Assembly: GCA_902495075.1 (NCBI GenBank)
Contig: CABUVO010000027.1
Span: 1-53,400, forward strand
Reading direction: 5' to 3'
DNA: 53,400 nucleotides
Source: an uncultured Porphyromonadaceae bacterium
GTDB taxonomy: Bacteria; Bacteroidota; Bacteroidia; Bacteroidales; Muribaculaceae
The notes under the pieces were generated by a model, which did not search any database, was not told where the DNA came from, and saw nothing but the letters and a program-made list of their open reading frames with translations. Of this stretch, positions 42,524-50,628 are shown in pieces; positions within the stretch are counted from its first letter, which is position 1, and each line of letters begins with the position of its first letter. The position numbers were made by a program, and so were the translations under genes.

Positions 42524-43348
42524 TTAAAACATGCCGGTGTTCATCAAGAACATTGCCGAGCATAATCCAATGGATAGACACCCTGTGATGACCAGTGCGT
42601 CGAAAAAACGGCTCATTGAGCATATATAATAGCGGTATAGCATATCGCTGAAAGAATTGAGAAGCGGGATGCCAGGCACAAGATAAAGCACGCTCGTGCC
42701 CAATGCAATCGCCGGTGTGTCTCCGAGAGAGAAGAGTGTATCAGTGGCACCTAATACGGCGGAAACAAACGAGCACACAATCACTGTAACTCTAAGGTCA
42801 ATTCCTTTCCCAAGCATCTGTGTCTTCAGCCAGTATCCCGCCATCGTGGCGATAAACACTATTGCCATCGCAACGGCATCCCCTCCGAATAGGCGGCAGA
42901 AGGAGGCATTTGCCAGCGATACAAGAAGAAGTACGAGCCATTTGTTCTGGTTGTCTGAAGTTACGATCTTACGGAACTCGCGTTGCGCCTCCGCCAGGCT
43001 TATGCGGTGTTCTGCAATAGCCCAGCTGAGTTCACTCAGGCGGGTGTTGATATTGAAGCTTATAGGAGTGCGTCGGATTGTGGCTACAGAGGTGACGAAA
43101 TCCGTTCTGTCAATATCCCTGACGGATATATGCACATGACGTGGCATAATCGTGATATCCACAGTTTTACCAAAAGCCTGCGCAATACGAGTCACATTCT
43201 TTTCAAGACGCACACAAGTAGCGCCGCAGCCTAAAAGCCACGCGCTATAGTCCGTCAGGAACAGACACACCTCCCGGACATCCGGAGCTACATCTCTTCC
43301 TTCGGATATAATTTCATCAATACTGCTGTCGGATAATGTTTCAGTCAT
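42524..43348 (-). CDS. Threonine/serine exporter, ThrE N-terminal half (DUF1212-like)
   Basis: The 274-residue protein has a cytoplasmic N-terminal region with 'FLTDYSAWLLGCGATCVRLEKNVTRIAQAFG', typical of DUF1212, then several TM helices ('WLVLLLVSLANASFCRLFGG', 'YLVPGIPLLNSFSDML'). It is expected to pair with the next gene product. Its start codon directly abuts a 179-bp element bounded by 17-bp inverted repeats. Location beside sdaA and a LysR gene fits export of surplus serine or threonine. Confidence 0.87.
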   Translation of the reverse strand: MTETLSDSSIDEIISEGRDVAPDVREVCLFLTDYSAWLLGCGATCVRLEKNVTRIAQAFGKTVDITIMPRHVHISVRDIDRTDFVTSVATIRRTPISFNINTRLSELSWAIAEHRISLAEAQREFRKIVTSDNQNKWLVLLLVSLANASFCRLFGGDAVAMAIVFIATMAGYWLKTQMLGKGIDLRVTVIVCSFVSAVLGATDTLFSLGDTPAIALGTSVLYLVPGIPLLNSFSDMLYRYYICSMSRFFDALVITGCLSIGLCSAMFLMNTGMF

Positions 43349-43526
43349 AAGTAAGAAAAATTAACCGATATATGTAAGTAATGAAATCTTGCACTATAAA
43401 ACTTGTTCTTTTTGGCTGTTTTTTGCCTTGTAATTCAGTCACATATGCCAATATGCTCCTTCATTACGCGGCAAAAACATCTCAAAAATAACTGCGTTTT
43501 ATATGTGCATTAATTTTTCTTACTTA
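43348..43526. repeat. Element bounded by perfect 17-bp inverted repeats
   Basis: TAAGTAAGAAAAATTAA (43348-43364) and its exact complement (43510-43526) bracket 145 bp. The left end continues as the 33-bp repeat also found at 31397-31429 (30 of 33 identical). Inside lies a hairpin element (43390-43509). The element fills the whole gap between the exporter start and the small membrane-protein stop. It is MITE-like but encodes nothing. Confidence 0.65.
43390..43509 (+). repeat. Structured hairpin element, copy 1
   Basis: Outer arms TGCACTATAAAAC (43390-43402) and GTTTTATATGTGCA (43496-43509) pair with one bulge. Inner arms TTTTTGCC (43420-43427) and GGCAAAAA (43470-43477) pair perfectly. It shares GTTCTTTTTGGCTG and CTCAAAAATAACT exactly with copy 2 near 45.1 kb, although the stem sequences differ. 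Confidence 0.65.
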
Positions 43527-43527
43527 C

Positions 43528-43710
43528 TTAATCGTCGAAATTTTTGGAATCGCCGGGAACAAAAAACTCTTCACGTTCCGATCCGATTTCAATAAGACGG
43601 AAGTGTCCGTGTTTTTTGCGTGATGAGACCAAAGAAGCGATTCCTCGGATAATAACGGCAACCATCAGTATCCCGACGATGATTGCCCATGTAATAAACG
43701 GAGTATTCAT
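43528..43710 (-). CDS. Small single-pass membrane protein
   Basis: The 60-residue protein starts MNTPFITWAIIVGILMVAVI, a TM helix of about 22 residues, followed by a basic stretch (SSRKKHGHFR) and an acidic C-terminus (EREEFFVPGDSKNFDD). The positive charges after the helix place the C-terminus in the cytoplasm. I do not recognise a family. It stands alone between two hairpin-rich spacers. Confidence 0.6.
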   Translation of the reverse strand: MNTPFITWAIIVGILMVAVIIRGIASLVSSRKKHGHFRLIEIGSEREEFFVPGDSKNFDD

Positions 43711-43712
43711 AA

Positions 43713-43831
43713 TTTCGGTTTTTTTAGAGTATGTTTGGATTTAACTTCCATTCCTACTCTTACATATAATTCGTGTTAAATTCAAACACACTCTTAATTT
43801 CATGCAAAGTAACAATCTAAAAAGACCGAAA
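43713..43831. repeat. Nested inverted repeats in the spacer before the PAS gene
   Basis: Outer arms TTTCGGTTTTTTTAG (43713-43727) and CTAAAAAGACCGAAA (43817-43831) match at 14 of 15. Inner arms AGAGTATGTTTGGATTTAAC (43726-43745) and GTTAAATTCAAACACACTCT (43775-43794) match at 18 of 20. The spacer thus folds into a long cruciform or RNA hairpin. Confidence 0.7.
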
Positions 43832-43887
43832 ATCTGAATTTTTAAGTGAAAAATTCGATAGCAGCGATTGAGAAACAGCCGAGATGC

Positions 43888-44238
43888 TTATTCGCGCACG
43901 TAATGCGGCATATCGTCAGGAAGCACGATTGAAATTTCCACCAGTCCCCCAACCGTGTCATCCTCGCGACACCATGCTGTCTGGAAAATAATCTTCCGCA
44001 CGCCTTTCTTCTCTATGGTATAGCAATTTTTTCCGCCGGTGGCGAGCAGACGAAGGATGATCTCTACCGAGCGTGGACTGTGGCAGTCGAGTAGACTCTT
44101 GCCGATAAGATCTCCATGTTTGGCAAAAGTTTCACGCGACAACTTGTTCATATATATTATGCGCGCATCCGCATCGCAGACAGTAACCGCGCAATTCATT
44201 CCCCATGCCCAGTCGGGCAGTAATTCTTTGTATTCCAT
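43888..44238 (-). CDS. Stand-alone PAS-domain protein
   Basis: The start at MEYKELLPDWAWGMNCAV gives 116 residues; a longer frame would add a hydrophobic lead that overlaps the promoter. It is a single PAS domain: 'CAVTVCDADARIIYMNKLSRETFAKHGDLIGKSLLDCHSP' and 'YTIEKKGVRKIIFQTAWCREDDTVGGLVEISIVL'. There is no kinase, cyclase or DNA-binding output. It may sense a small ligand or redox state and act through a partner. A TATATTTG element on the minus strand (44250-44243) lies so close that the transcript would be nearly leaderless. Confidence 0.8.
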   Translation of the reverse strand: MEYKELLPDWAWGMNCAVTVCDADARIIYMNKLSRETFAKHGDLIGKSLLDCHSPRSVEIILRLLATGGKNCYTIEKKGVRKIIFQTAWCREDDTVGGLVEISIVLPDDMPHYVRE

Positions 44239-44436
44239 GTCGCAAATATAATACAAATGTTTGTAAAGACAAGAAATAACAATAACAAGTAAAAGCAAAT
44301 TCTTTTGAATTGGTTTGGCGTAATCTGATAAAAGGGAAATTGTATGGGCGCGAGCTGTTTGTGAACCATGATGGGGAGGGTGGTTGTTTTAACAGCAAGA
44401 GGCAATATTGCTTCGCAATCCTTAAAGTAGATTGCC

Positions 44437-44844
44437 ATGAGTTATAAAGTTATTGATATCGAGGGAGTAGGCGAAGCCTATGCCGCGAAATTGAATGATG
44501 CCGGTATCGAGACGGCTGAAGAATTTCTCGAAGTGTGCAAAACGCCGGCGGGGCGCAAGAGCCTGGGGGAGAAAACGGACATCAGTAGCAAGCTGATTTT
44601 GAAATGGGCAAACCATACGGATCTTTTCCGTGTGCCCGGCATCGGTCCGCAATTTGCTGAATTGCTTGAGGCGGCAGGTGTCGATACTGTCAAAGAATTA
44701 CGGCATCGCAACGCCGAGGCATTGACAGCCAAACTTGAAGAGGTGAATGCCGAGAAAAAACTTACACGCCGTGTGCCTTCCGTTAAAGAGGTGGAAAAGA
44801 TGATTGAGGCTGCCAAGGAGCTTGAGCCAAAAATGACATATTAA
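44437..44844 (+). CDS. Helix-hairpin-helix protein, DUF4332-like
   Basis: The 135-residue protein has two HhH-like units: 'DIEGVGEAYAAKLNDAGIETAEEFLEVC' and 'RVPGIGPQFAELLEAAGVDTVKELRHRNAEAL'. This matches the DUF4332 type, named for its similarity to DNA-polymerase-like helical hairpins. It is cytoplasmic and could bind DNA nonspecifically or mediate protein contacts. Standing alone, with no operon partner, its role is unknown. Confidence 0.82.
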   Translation: MSYKVIDIEGVGEAYAAKLNDAGIETAEEFLEVCKTPAGRKSLGEKTDISSKLILKWANHTDLFRVPGIGPQFAELLEAAGVDTVKELRHRNAEALTAKLEEVNAEKKLTRRVPSVKEVEKMIEAAKELEPKMTY

Positions 44845-44942
44845 GACACAAAAAGGCATTGACATGTGTGTCTGAATATAAAAATTGAGTTATAGAAATG
44901 AAGATGTGGCGTTAACGGATAGTTAATGCCATATTTTTTTAT

Positions 44943-44950
44943 TAATTTTG
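44943..44950 (+). promoter_or_regulatory. -7 element of lysS (TAATTTTG)
   Basis: An exact TAnnTTTG match lies 255 bases before the lysS ATG. No strong -33 box is seen. Confidence 0.55.
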
Positions 44951-44995
44951 CAAACAAGTATGTTTTGTAGATAAGTTTAGCAAACTTAAGTTATG

Positions 44996-45176
44996 AAACT
45001 GTTTAAATTTATTACGAAAAAAATATTATGTAGAAACTTTCGGGAATTTTGAGGTTCTTTTTGGCTGCTTCCGCCAAGTTTCGGCAGTCGAAACCGACAG
45101 GTTTCTCCTTTCTCAACTCGCGGAAGCACCTCAAAAATAACTCTCAAACTTCCTCGAAAATAAATTTAAACAGTTT
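44996..45176 (+). repeat. Structured hairpin element, copy 2
   Basis: Outer arms AAACTGTTTAAATTTATT (44996-45013) and the exact complement (45159-45176) pair over 18 bp. Middle arms TTTTGAGGT (45047-45055) and ACCTCAAAA (45128-45136) and inner arms GCTTCCGC (45067-45074) and GCGGAAGC (45120-45127) also pair. The blocks GTTCTTTTTGGCTG (45054) and CTCAAAAATAACT (45130) are identical to copy 1. If transcribed, it would fill the lysS leader. Confidence 0.7.
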
Positions 45177-45204
45177 CTAAAAGTAAAATACAGATATTCC
45201 ATAT

Positions 45205-46770
45205 ATGGCAAACCAAGAACTTAGCGAGCAAGAGATTGTGCGGCGCCGTAGCCTTGAGGCTTTGCGCGAGCGAGGCATAGATCCTTATCCCGCTGCCGAA
45301 TATCCGGTGAGCGGCTATTCACGCGAAATTAAAGAGAATTTTGACGACAACATGACTCCTCCGCGCGAGGTGGCTGTTGCGGGTCGTATCATGAGCCGAA
45401 GAATCATGGGTAAAGCTTCTTTTATGGAGCTTCAAGATTCCGAGGGTCGTATCCAGATATATGTAAGCAGGGATGATATCTGTCCGGGAGAAGACAAGGA
45501 TTTCTATAATGTCGTGTTCAAGAAACTCCTCGACATCGGTGACTTTATCGGTGTGAAGGGATATGTGTTCCGCACTCAGATGGGAGAGATCTCAATCCAC
45601 GCGCGCGAGATCACAGTGCTTGGCAAGAGTCTGCGTCCGCTTCCTATCGTGAAACTCAAAGACGGTAAGGCATATGATGCATTCACAGATCCCGAACAGC
45701 GTTATCGCCAGCGCTATGTGGATCTTGTGGTGAATCCCGGTGTGCGCGACATCTTCCTCAAACGCACGAAGATGTTCAACTCCATGCGTGAGTATTTCAA
45801 CTCTTTCAACTATACTGAGGTTGAGACTCCCATCCTTCAGTCGATTCCCGGTGGAGCCGCTGCGCGTCCTTTCATCACTCATCACAATGCTCTTGATATT
45901 CCACTTTATCTCCGTATTGCCGATGAACTTTATCTGAAACGTCTGATTGTCGGTGGTTTCGAAGGCGTGTATGAGTTTTCTAAAAACTTCCGTAACGAGG
46001 GTATGGACCGCACACATAATCCGGAATTCACATGTATGGAGATTTATGTCCCCTACAAGGATTACAACTGGATGATGGATTTCACTGAGAAGATGCTTGA
46101 GAAGATCGCGCTTGATGTCAACGGCACCACTAAAGTGCAGGTTGGTGATCATGAGATAGATTTCAAGCCTCCCTACAAACGCGTCACCATGACTGAGGCA
46201 ATCCTTGAGAAGACCGGTTTCGACATCACCGGCAAGAACGAGGAAGAGCTTCGTGCGTTCTGCAAAGAGGCAGGCATAGAGACTGATCCCTCAATGGGTA
46301 AGGGTAAACTGATTGATGAGATTTTCGGTGAGAAATGCGAAGGTACTTATATTCAGCCCACTTTCATTACTGATTATCCTATCGAAATGTCTCCTCTTAC
46401 AAAGCGTCATCGCGAGAATCCTGAACTCACAGAACGTTTCGAGCTTATGGTGAATGGTAAGGAGCTTGCCAACGCATATTCCGAGCTTAACGATCCGATC
46501 GACCAGTATGAGCGTTTTGTTGAGCAGATGCGTCTTGCCGACAAGGGTGATGACGAGGCGATGATCATTGATGCCGACTTCATCCGTGCGCTTGAATACG
46601 GCATGCCTCCCACATCAGGTATGGGTATCGGCATGGACCGTCTGGCAATGCTTCTCACCGGTCAGACCACCATTCAGGAAGTGTTGCTCTTCCCGCAGAT
46701 GCGTCCGCAAAAAGTTGCCAAATCAGAAGGCGGCGAAGATGCGGAGGAATCTAAAGAAGAGACTAAATAA
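45205..46770 (+). CDS. lysS: Lysyl-tRNA synthetase, class II
   Basis: The 521-residue enzyme charges tRNA-Lys. An OB-fold anticodon domain (about 50-160: 'REVAVAGRIMSRRIMGKASFMELQD') precedes the catalytic core with motif 1 ('EVETPILQSIPGGAAARPF'), motif 2 ('FSKNFRNEGMDRTHNPEFT') and motif 3 ('GMGIGMDRLAMLLTG'). A short acidic tail follows. It is ten bases from the next open frame and probably co-transcribed with pgi. Confidence 0.97.
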   Translation: MANQELSEQEIVRRRSLEALRERGIDPYPAAEYPVSGYSREIKENFDDNMTPPREVAVAGRIMSRRIMGKASFMELQDSEGRIQIYVSRDDICPGEDKDFYNVVFKKLLDIGDFIGVKGYVFRTQMGEISIHAREITVLGKSLRPLPIVKLKDGKAYDAFTDPEQRYRQRYVDLVVNPGVRDIFLKRTKMFNSMREYFNSFNYTEVETPILQSIPGGAAARPFITHHNALDIPLYLRIADELYLKRLIVGGFEGVYEFSKNFRNEGMDRTHNPEFTCMEIYVPYKDYNWMMDFTEKMLEKIALDVNGTTKVQVGDHEIDFKPPYKRVTMTEAILEKTGFDITGKNEEELRAFCKEAGIETDPSMGKGKLIDEIFGEKCEGTYIQPTFITDYPIEMSPLTKRHRENPELTERFELMVNGKELANAYSELNDPIDQYERFVEQMRLADKGDDEAMIIDADFIRALEYGMPPTSGMGIGMDRLAMLLTGQTTIQEVLLFPQMRPQKVAKSEGGEDAEESKEETK

Positions 46771-46899
46771 AGTTAAAGGATGAGACTTCTGAGCTGCGTA
46801 AGCGTTAATATGGCAGTGAGTGTTGCCATGGCTTTTGCGGCTCATGGAGCTTTCGTTCAGAATAATAGTCAGATTATTTCCAATAAATCGATAGAAGTT

Positions 46900-48210
46900 A
46901 TGAAAACAATTGAGCTAAACATTCAGGATGCTGTTTATTTTGCAGAAAAACAATATGAGGCACTGAAAGATGAGAGTATTCAGGCTCTCACCACTCTTGA
47001 GGAGGGAACAGGTGCCGGTAATGATTTCCTCGGATGGGTTGATCTTCCCTCTAAGACTCCCGAAGAACTGGTAAGCCGTATCGAAGCAACTGCAGCGCGT
47101 CTGCGTGAGAATTGCGATTATGTGGTTTGCGTGGGTATCGGCGGCAGTTATCTCGGTGCAAAGGCTGTGAACTATGCCCTTGCTGATTCTTTCGCTGATT
47201 TCTATGCTCCGAAACCCAAAGAACCGAAAGTGCTCTATGCCGGTCAGAATATCGGTGAGGATTATCTCGCCGAACTGCAGAATCTTCTGAAAGGCAAAAG
47301 ATTCGGTATCATCGTTATCTCCAAGTCAGGTACTACTACCGAGCCGGCAATTGCGTTCCGTCTGCTGAAAGATCAGCTTGTTGCTCAAGTTGGCAAAGAG
47401 GAGGCAAAAAAACTTATCGTGGCTGTAACTGATGCAGCTCGTGGTGCTCTCCGTCAGATGAGCGATGAAGAGGGTTACGAGACTTATGTAATTCCCGATA
47501 ATGTGGGTGGTCGTTTCTCAGTGCTCACTCCCGTGGGTCTTCTCCCCATCGCAGTTGCGGGTCACGATATCAAGAAGCTTCTTGCTGGTGCTGCCGATAT
47601 GGAGAGATCAACTCTTCATCCTTCAGACACGAATATCTCTCAGACTTATGCGCGTCTGCGTAACGCTCTTTACAGAAGCGGCAAGAAGACAGAGATTCTC
47701 GTGAACTTCGATCCGAAGCTTCATTATGTTTCTGAATGGTGGAAACAGCTCTATGGTGAGAGCGAAGGTAAGGACGGCAAAGGTATTTTCCCTGCATCCG
47801 TAGATTTCACTACCGACCTTCACTCAATGGGTCAGTGGATCCAGGATGGCGAGCGCACAATCTTCGAGACTGTGATCTCTGTTGCCAAGACAGCTGTTGA
47901 GCATCGTGTCCCGATGGATGCTGCCAACCTTGACGGCATCAACTATCTTGCAGGAAAACGTATCGATGAGGTCAACAAGATGGCTGAGCTTGGCACAAAG
48001 ATGGCTCACGTAGATGGTGGCGTGCCTAATATCCACATCACAATCCCCGCTCTTGATGAGTATTCACTCGGTCAACTTATCTATTTCTTTGAGAAGGCTT
48101 GTGGCATCAGCGGCTATATGCTCGGTGTGAATCCTTTCAACCAGCCCGGTGTTGAAGCATACAAGAAGAATATGTTCAAGCTTCTCAAGAAACCCGGATA
48201 CGAGGATTAA
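46900..48210 (+). CDS. pgi: Glucose-6-phosphate isomerase
   Basis: The start at MKTIELNIQDAVYFAE gives 436 residues, the usual length for the short bacterial PGI. Motifs are 'CVGIGGSYLGAKAVNYAL', 'VISKSGTTTEPAIAFRLL', 'GKGIFPASVDFTTDLHSMGQWIQDG' and 'NQPGVEAYKKNMFKLL'. It interconverts glucose 6-phosphate and fructose 6-phosphate. The same frame stays open for 40 codons further upstream from an ATG just after lysS; that extension looks like a signal peptide and is considered a finding rather than part of the enzyme. Confidence 0.95.
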   Translation: MKTIELNIQDAVYFAEKQYEALKDESIQALTTLEEGTGAGNDFLGWVDLPSKTPEELVSRIEATAARLRENCDYVVCVGIGGSYLGAKAVNYALADSFADFYAPKPKEPKVLYAGQNIGEDYLAELQNLLKGKRFGIIVISKSGTTTEPAIAFRLLKDQLVAQVGKEEAKKLIVAVTDAARGALRQMSDEEGYETYVIPDNVGGRFSVLTPVGLLPIAVAGHDIKKLLAGAADMERSTLHPSDTNISQTYARLRNALYRSGKKTEILVNFDPKLHYVSEWWKQLYGESEGKDGKGIFPASVDFTTDLHSMGQWIQDGERTIFETVISVAKTAVEHRVPMDAANLDGINYLAGKRIDEVNKMAELGTKMAHVDGGVPNIHITIPALDEYSLGQLIYFFEKACGISGYMLGVNPFNQPGVEAYKKNMFKLLKKPGYED

Positions 48211-48251
48211 TAAAAATTCCTGACAGGATCGAAATAAGATTCGAAATATTT

Positions 48252-48288
48252 AAGGAGCCGGTTGCTCAAAGCAACCGGCTCCTTTTAT
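48252..48288 (+). terminator. Terminator after pgi
   Basis: AAGGAGCCGGTTGC pairs perfectly with GCAACCGGCTCCTT (14 bp, TCAAA loop), followed by TTATTG. Confidence 0.9.
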
Positions 48289-48344
48289 TGCATCCTAAGT
48301 TGCATGAAGTTTTCGATACTGGCGGGAAGCCCGTATGAAGAATG

Positions 48345-50516
48345 CTATTTATTATAACCGGGATTCTGAGACCATCCGGAATATATTATCAGGTCTTGGG
48401 GGAGGGGCCAGAGTGTCTGATAAGATTCGTAATTGCCGAGACTATGGCGCTTCTGGAACGCGAAGTATCGGGGAATAAAAAGTTCCTTGCGGATTTTTTC
48501 GATATATGTCAACAGGTTGCCGTTGGCTATTACAGGCATATTTTTCGCCTGCGCTACTTGATTTATGAGCGCGGTGGCTTTTGTTTCGTTGCCGGAGGAG
48601 ATGTAACATTCGGCTAAAAGTAGCAGCGCATCGGCATATGAATAGTAACTAACTGTATGACCGCTCATAACCTCATTTGGAACGTTTATAAACAGTATTG
48701 TGCCGCTGTTGGCATCATATTCGTTGCCTGAGGAGAGGGTATATCGACCGCTGTTGACAATCTCTTCAAGATACGGCATGGCTCGCGAAGGCTCGTTAAG
48801 AAACATGTGTATGTTGGCCTTAGCCATGCGCCACACATCTTTCGAAATACTGAACGCTTCTTCCGGATTGAAATTGATGAGCCCACTCTTTTCTCTAAAT
48901 GCGGAGGAGATATTATCAAGAGAATTTTCAATATAGCGTGCCACGTCTTTTGCCTGTTCCTGTTTCAGAACATCGTAATTGTCTCCTGTCTGTGTTAACT
49001 CAAAAATGCAGATGTTCCCCCATTTATCCAGCATCTCGGTGTAAGTGATTGCGTTCAGCAGTATGAAATATGGATTAGCATCTGAGTTGTTTAGTTCAGA
49101 AAAACTTTTAATGGCTAATGCATTGGATCTGATTGATGAGTATGCTGCTTGGAAAGCCTTGTTGTTGTAGGAGTTGGTAACATTCAAAGGACAACGCACA
49201 TCGTGGAACTGATACATTCCCGTATATCCTCGTTCCATATAATACATCCAGGAGACAGCTTCCGAGAATTTGTTAAAAGTTGAGGAAACATATTGCTTGC
49301 CGACATCGCTAAGAGAGATAGGGATTGCCGGATCGCCAGCAAGGATGACTTTAATATCAGCGCGGGCTGTTCCCATTAAGTCGTATAAAAATACATGATC
49401 TGTCTGATTGATATGTGATTGCGTTTTGTCTACTTTGATTGTGAGTACATTGTTCTCGTAGGTTGACACGCATTTTATGGGATTGTTCGTTTCAAAGAAA
49501 TGATTGAAGATATTATCGACAGTTACATTGCCAGGGCTTTCTTCACCATAGGGGTCTTTGAAAGGTTCGAGAGAGAGGGGAATATTTGAAGTTATCTGAA
49601 TGGTGGCGGCGCCCCCGTTCTTATCGAAGGTAATCTCATTTTGTGAAAGAGAAATCTCGATATTGTCAGCAATCTCGTTACCGGCAATGCCATCGCCGTT
49701 CCAGTCGATAAAATAACGCAGGTCAGGCACCTTTATACTTTTTCCGAGTTCCGCATAGCGGGAGGTGATGTTGTCGGCAATAAATTCAAGAGAGTTTTTG
49801 ATCAGGCTGCGGTCGCGAGAGAGTGTGCGTTTGTTGTCATCGGTAAATACACCGTCATCGGCAAGATCCTGGGTAAGAGCCGAAATATACTCGGTGATTT
49901 CTGCGTCAGAACGGTTTACGAGCACGAGTGAGGATATGGCAATGAGGACACCGGAACCATCAGTTCCGGCTGAGACAGACATCGTCTCGGCGGGTGTAGA
50001 TTCATAATTCTGCAAGCCGAACTGCGTGAGGAGCTCTTTCTGAGCTTGCCTGTCGGCAGCGGCAAATGTATTGCCGTCGCGCATGAGGTTCTGGATACGT
50101 GCCGATTTCAGGTGAGTGATGATATTGACGTTGACGGAATTCCTGTCAGAAAGGTCTGCCAACGCGATCAGATGGAGCTGACCAAGGGAAAGGTCTCCGC
50201 TTATCTCGTTGAAATAATAGCCATCGGCGGCAATGCGTACAAACTGCGATGCGAGATCTATTTTGCCGAGGTCGAAAGAGCCTGTATCATCGCTGATTTC
50301 ACCGCTGAAAACGGTGCCGATCGGTGTCATGGATTCGTTGAGAGGCTGGACACTTACAGAAGAACCGCGAACAAACGGACCTTTTTCAACCTTACCTGAA
50401 AGCTGGTATGTGCCGGAATGTGGCTTGTCTCCGCCTCCGGGCTCATCGTTCTTTTCTGTGCATCCTGTCAGGGCTGCGACGGCAAGTAAAAGAAAGGATA
50501 AGTATTTGATGTTCAT
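48345..50516 (-). CDS. Solitary SusD-like fusion lipoprotein
   Basis: The 723-residue lipoprotein (lipobox LTGC, Cys19) has an unusual layout. Residues about 35-290 hold a beta-domain ('YQLSGKVEKGPFVRGSSVSVQPL') and a helical region with 'INVNIITHLKSARIQNLM'-like wording. About 295-400 is a BACON/Ig-like sandwich ('SQNEITFDKNGGAATIQITSNIPLSLEP'). The C-terminal 320 residues are SusD-like: 'YADALLLLAECYISSGNETKATALINQV', 'IRKELFIPRYFAFQKRHSLG' and 'PLPQDLIIYSGWSQNPGYN'. No SusC gene is adjacent. It may bind glycans or peptides at the surface with a distant partner. Confidence 0.78.
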   Translation of the reverse strand: MNIKYLSFLLLAVAALTGCTEKNDEPGGGDKPHSGTYQLSGKVEKGPFVRGSSVSVQPLNESMTPIGTVFSGEISDDTGSFDLGKIDLASQFVRIAADGYYFNEISGDLSLGQLHLIALADLSDRNSVNVNIITHLKSARIQNLMRDGNTFAAADRQAQKELLTQFGLQNYESTPAETMSVSAGTDGSGVLIAISSLVLVNRSDAEITEYISALTQDLADDGVFTDDNKRTLSRDRSLIKNSLEFIADNITSRYAELGKSIKVPDLRYFIDWNGDGIAGNEIADNIEISLSQNEITFDKNGGAATIQITSNIPLSLEPFKDPYGEESPGNVTVDNIFNHFFETNNPIKCVSTYENNVLTIKVDKTQSHINQTDHVFLYDLMGTARADIKVILAGDPAIPISLSDVGKQYVSSTFNKFSEAVSWMYYMERGYTGMYQFHDVRCPLNVTNSYNNKAFQAAYSSIRSNALAIKSFSELNNSDANPYFILLNAITYTEMLDKWGNICIFELTQTGDNYDVLKQEQAKDVARYIENSLDNISSAFREKSGLINFNPEEAFSISKDVWRMAKANIHMFLNEPSRAMPYLEEIVNSGRYTLSSGNEYDANSGTILFINVPNEVMSGHTVSYYSYADALLLLAECYISSGNETKATALINQVAQAKNMPVIANGNLLTYIEKIRKELFIPRYFAFQKRHSLGNYESYQTLWPLPQDLIIYSGWSQNPGYNK

Positions 50517-50574
50517 ATGTTATTGTAGTATTATGTTGTGGTCAGTTATTTATATATTCAATGGCTATTTCTCA

Positions 50575-50582
50575 CAAAGTTA
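50575..50582 (-). promoter_or_regulatory. -7 element of the SusD fusion gene (TAACTTTG on the minus strand)
   Basis: An exact TAnnTTTG match with a TTTA near the -33 position (50604-50601, spacer 18). Transcription would start about 50 bases before the ATG. Confidence 0.55.
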
Positions 50583-50628
50583 TAAATATTTTTGTTATTA
50601 TAAAGAAAGAAAATAGCAAATTTTAAAA

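Larger units (their letters stand above)
44845..45204. other. Leader and spacer before lysS
   Basis: This 360-bp gap holds a -7 element at 44943 and hairpin element copy 2 (44996-45176). No coding frame with a start is convincing. The predicted lysS leader is about 250 bases, unusually long for this window. Confidence 0.5.
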
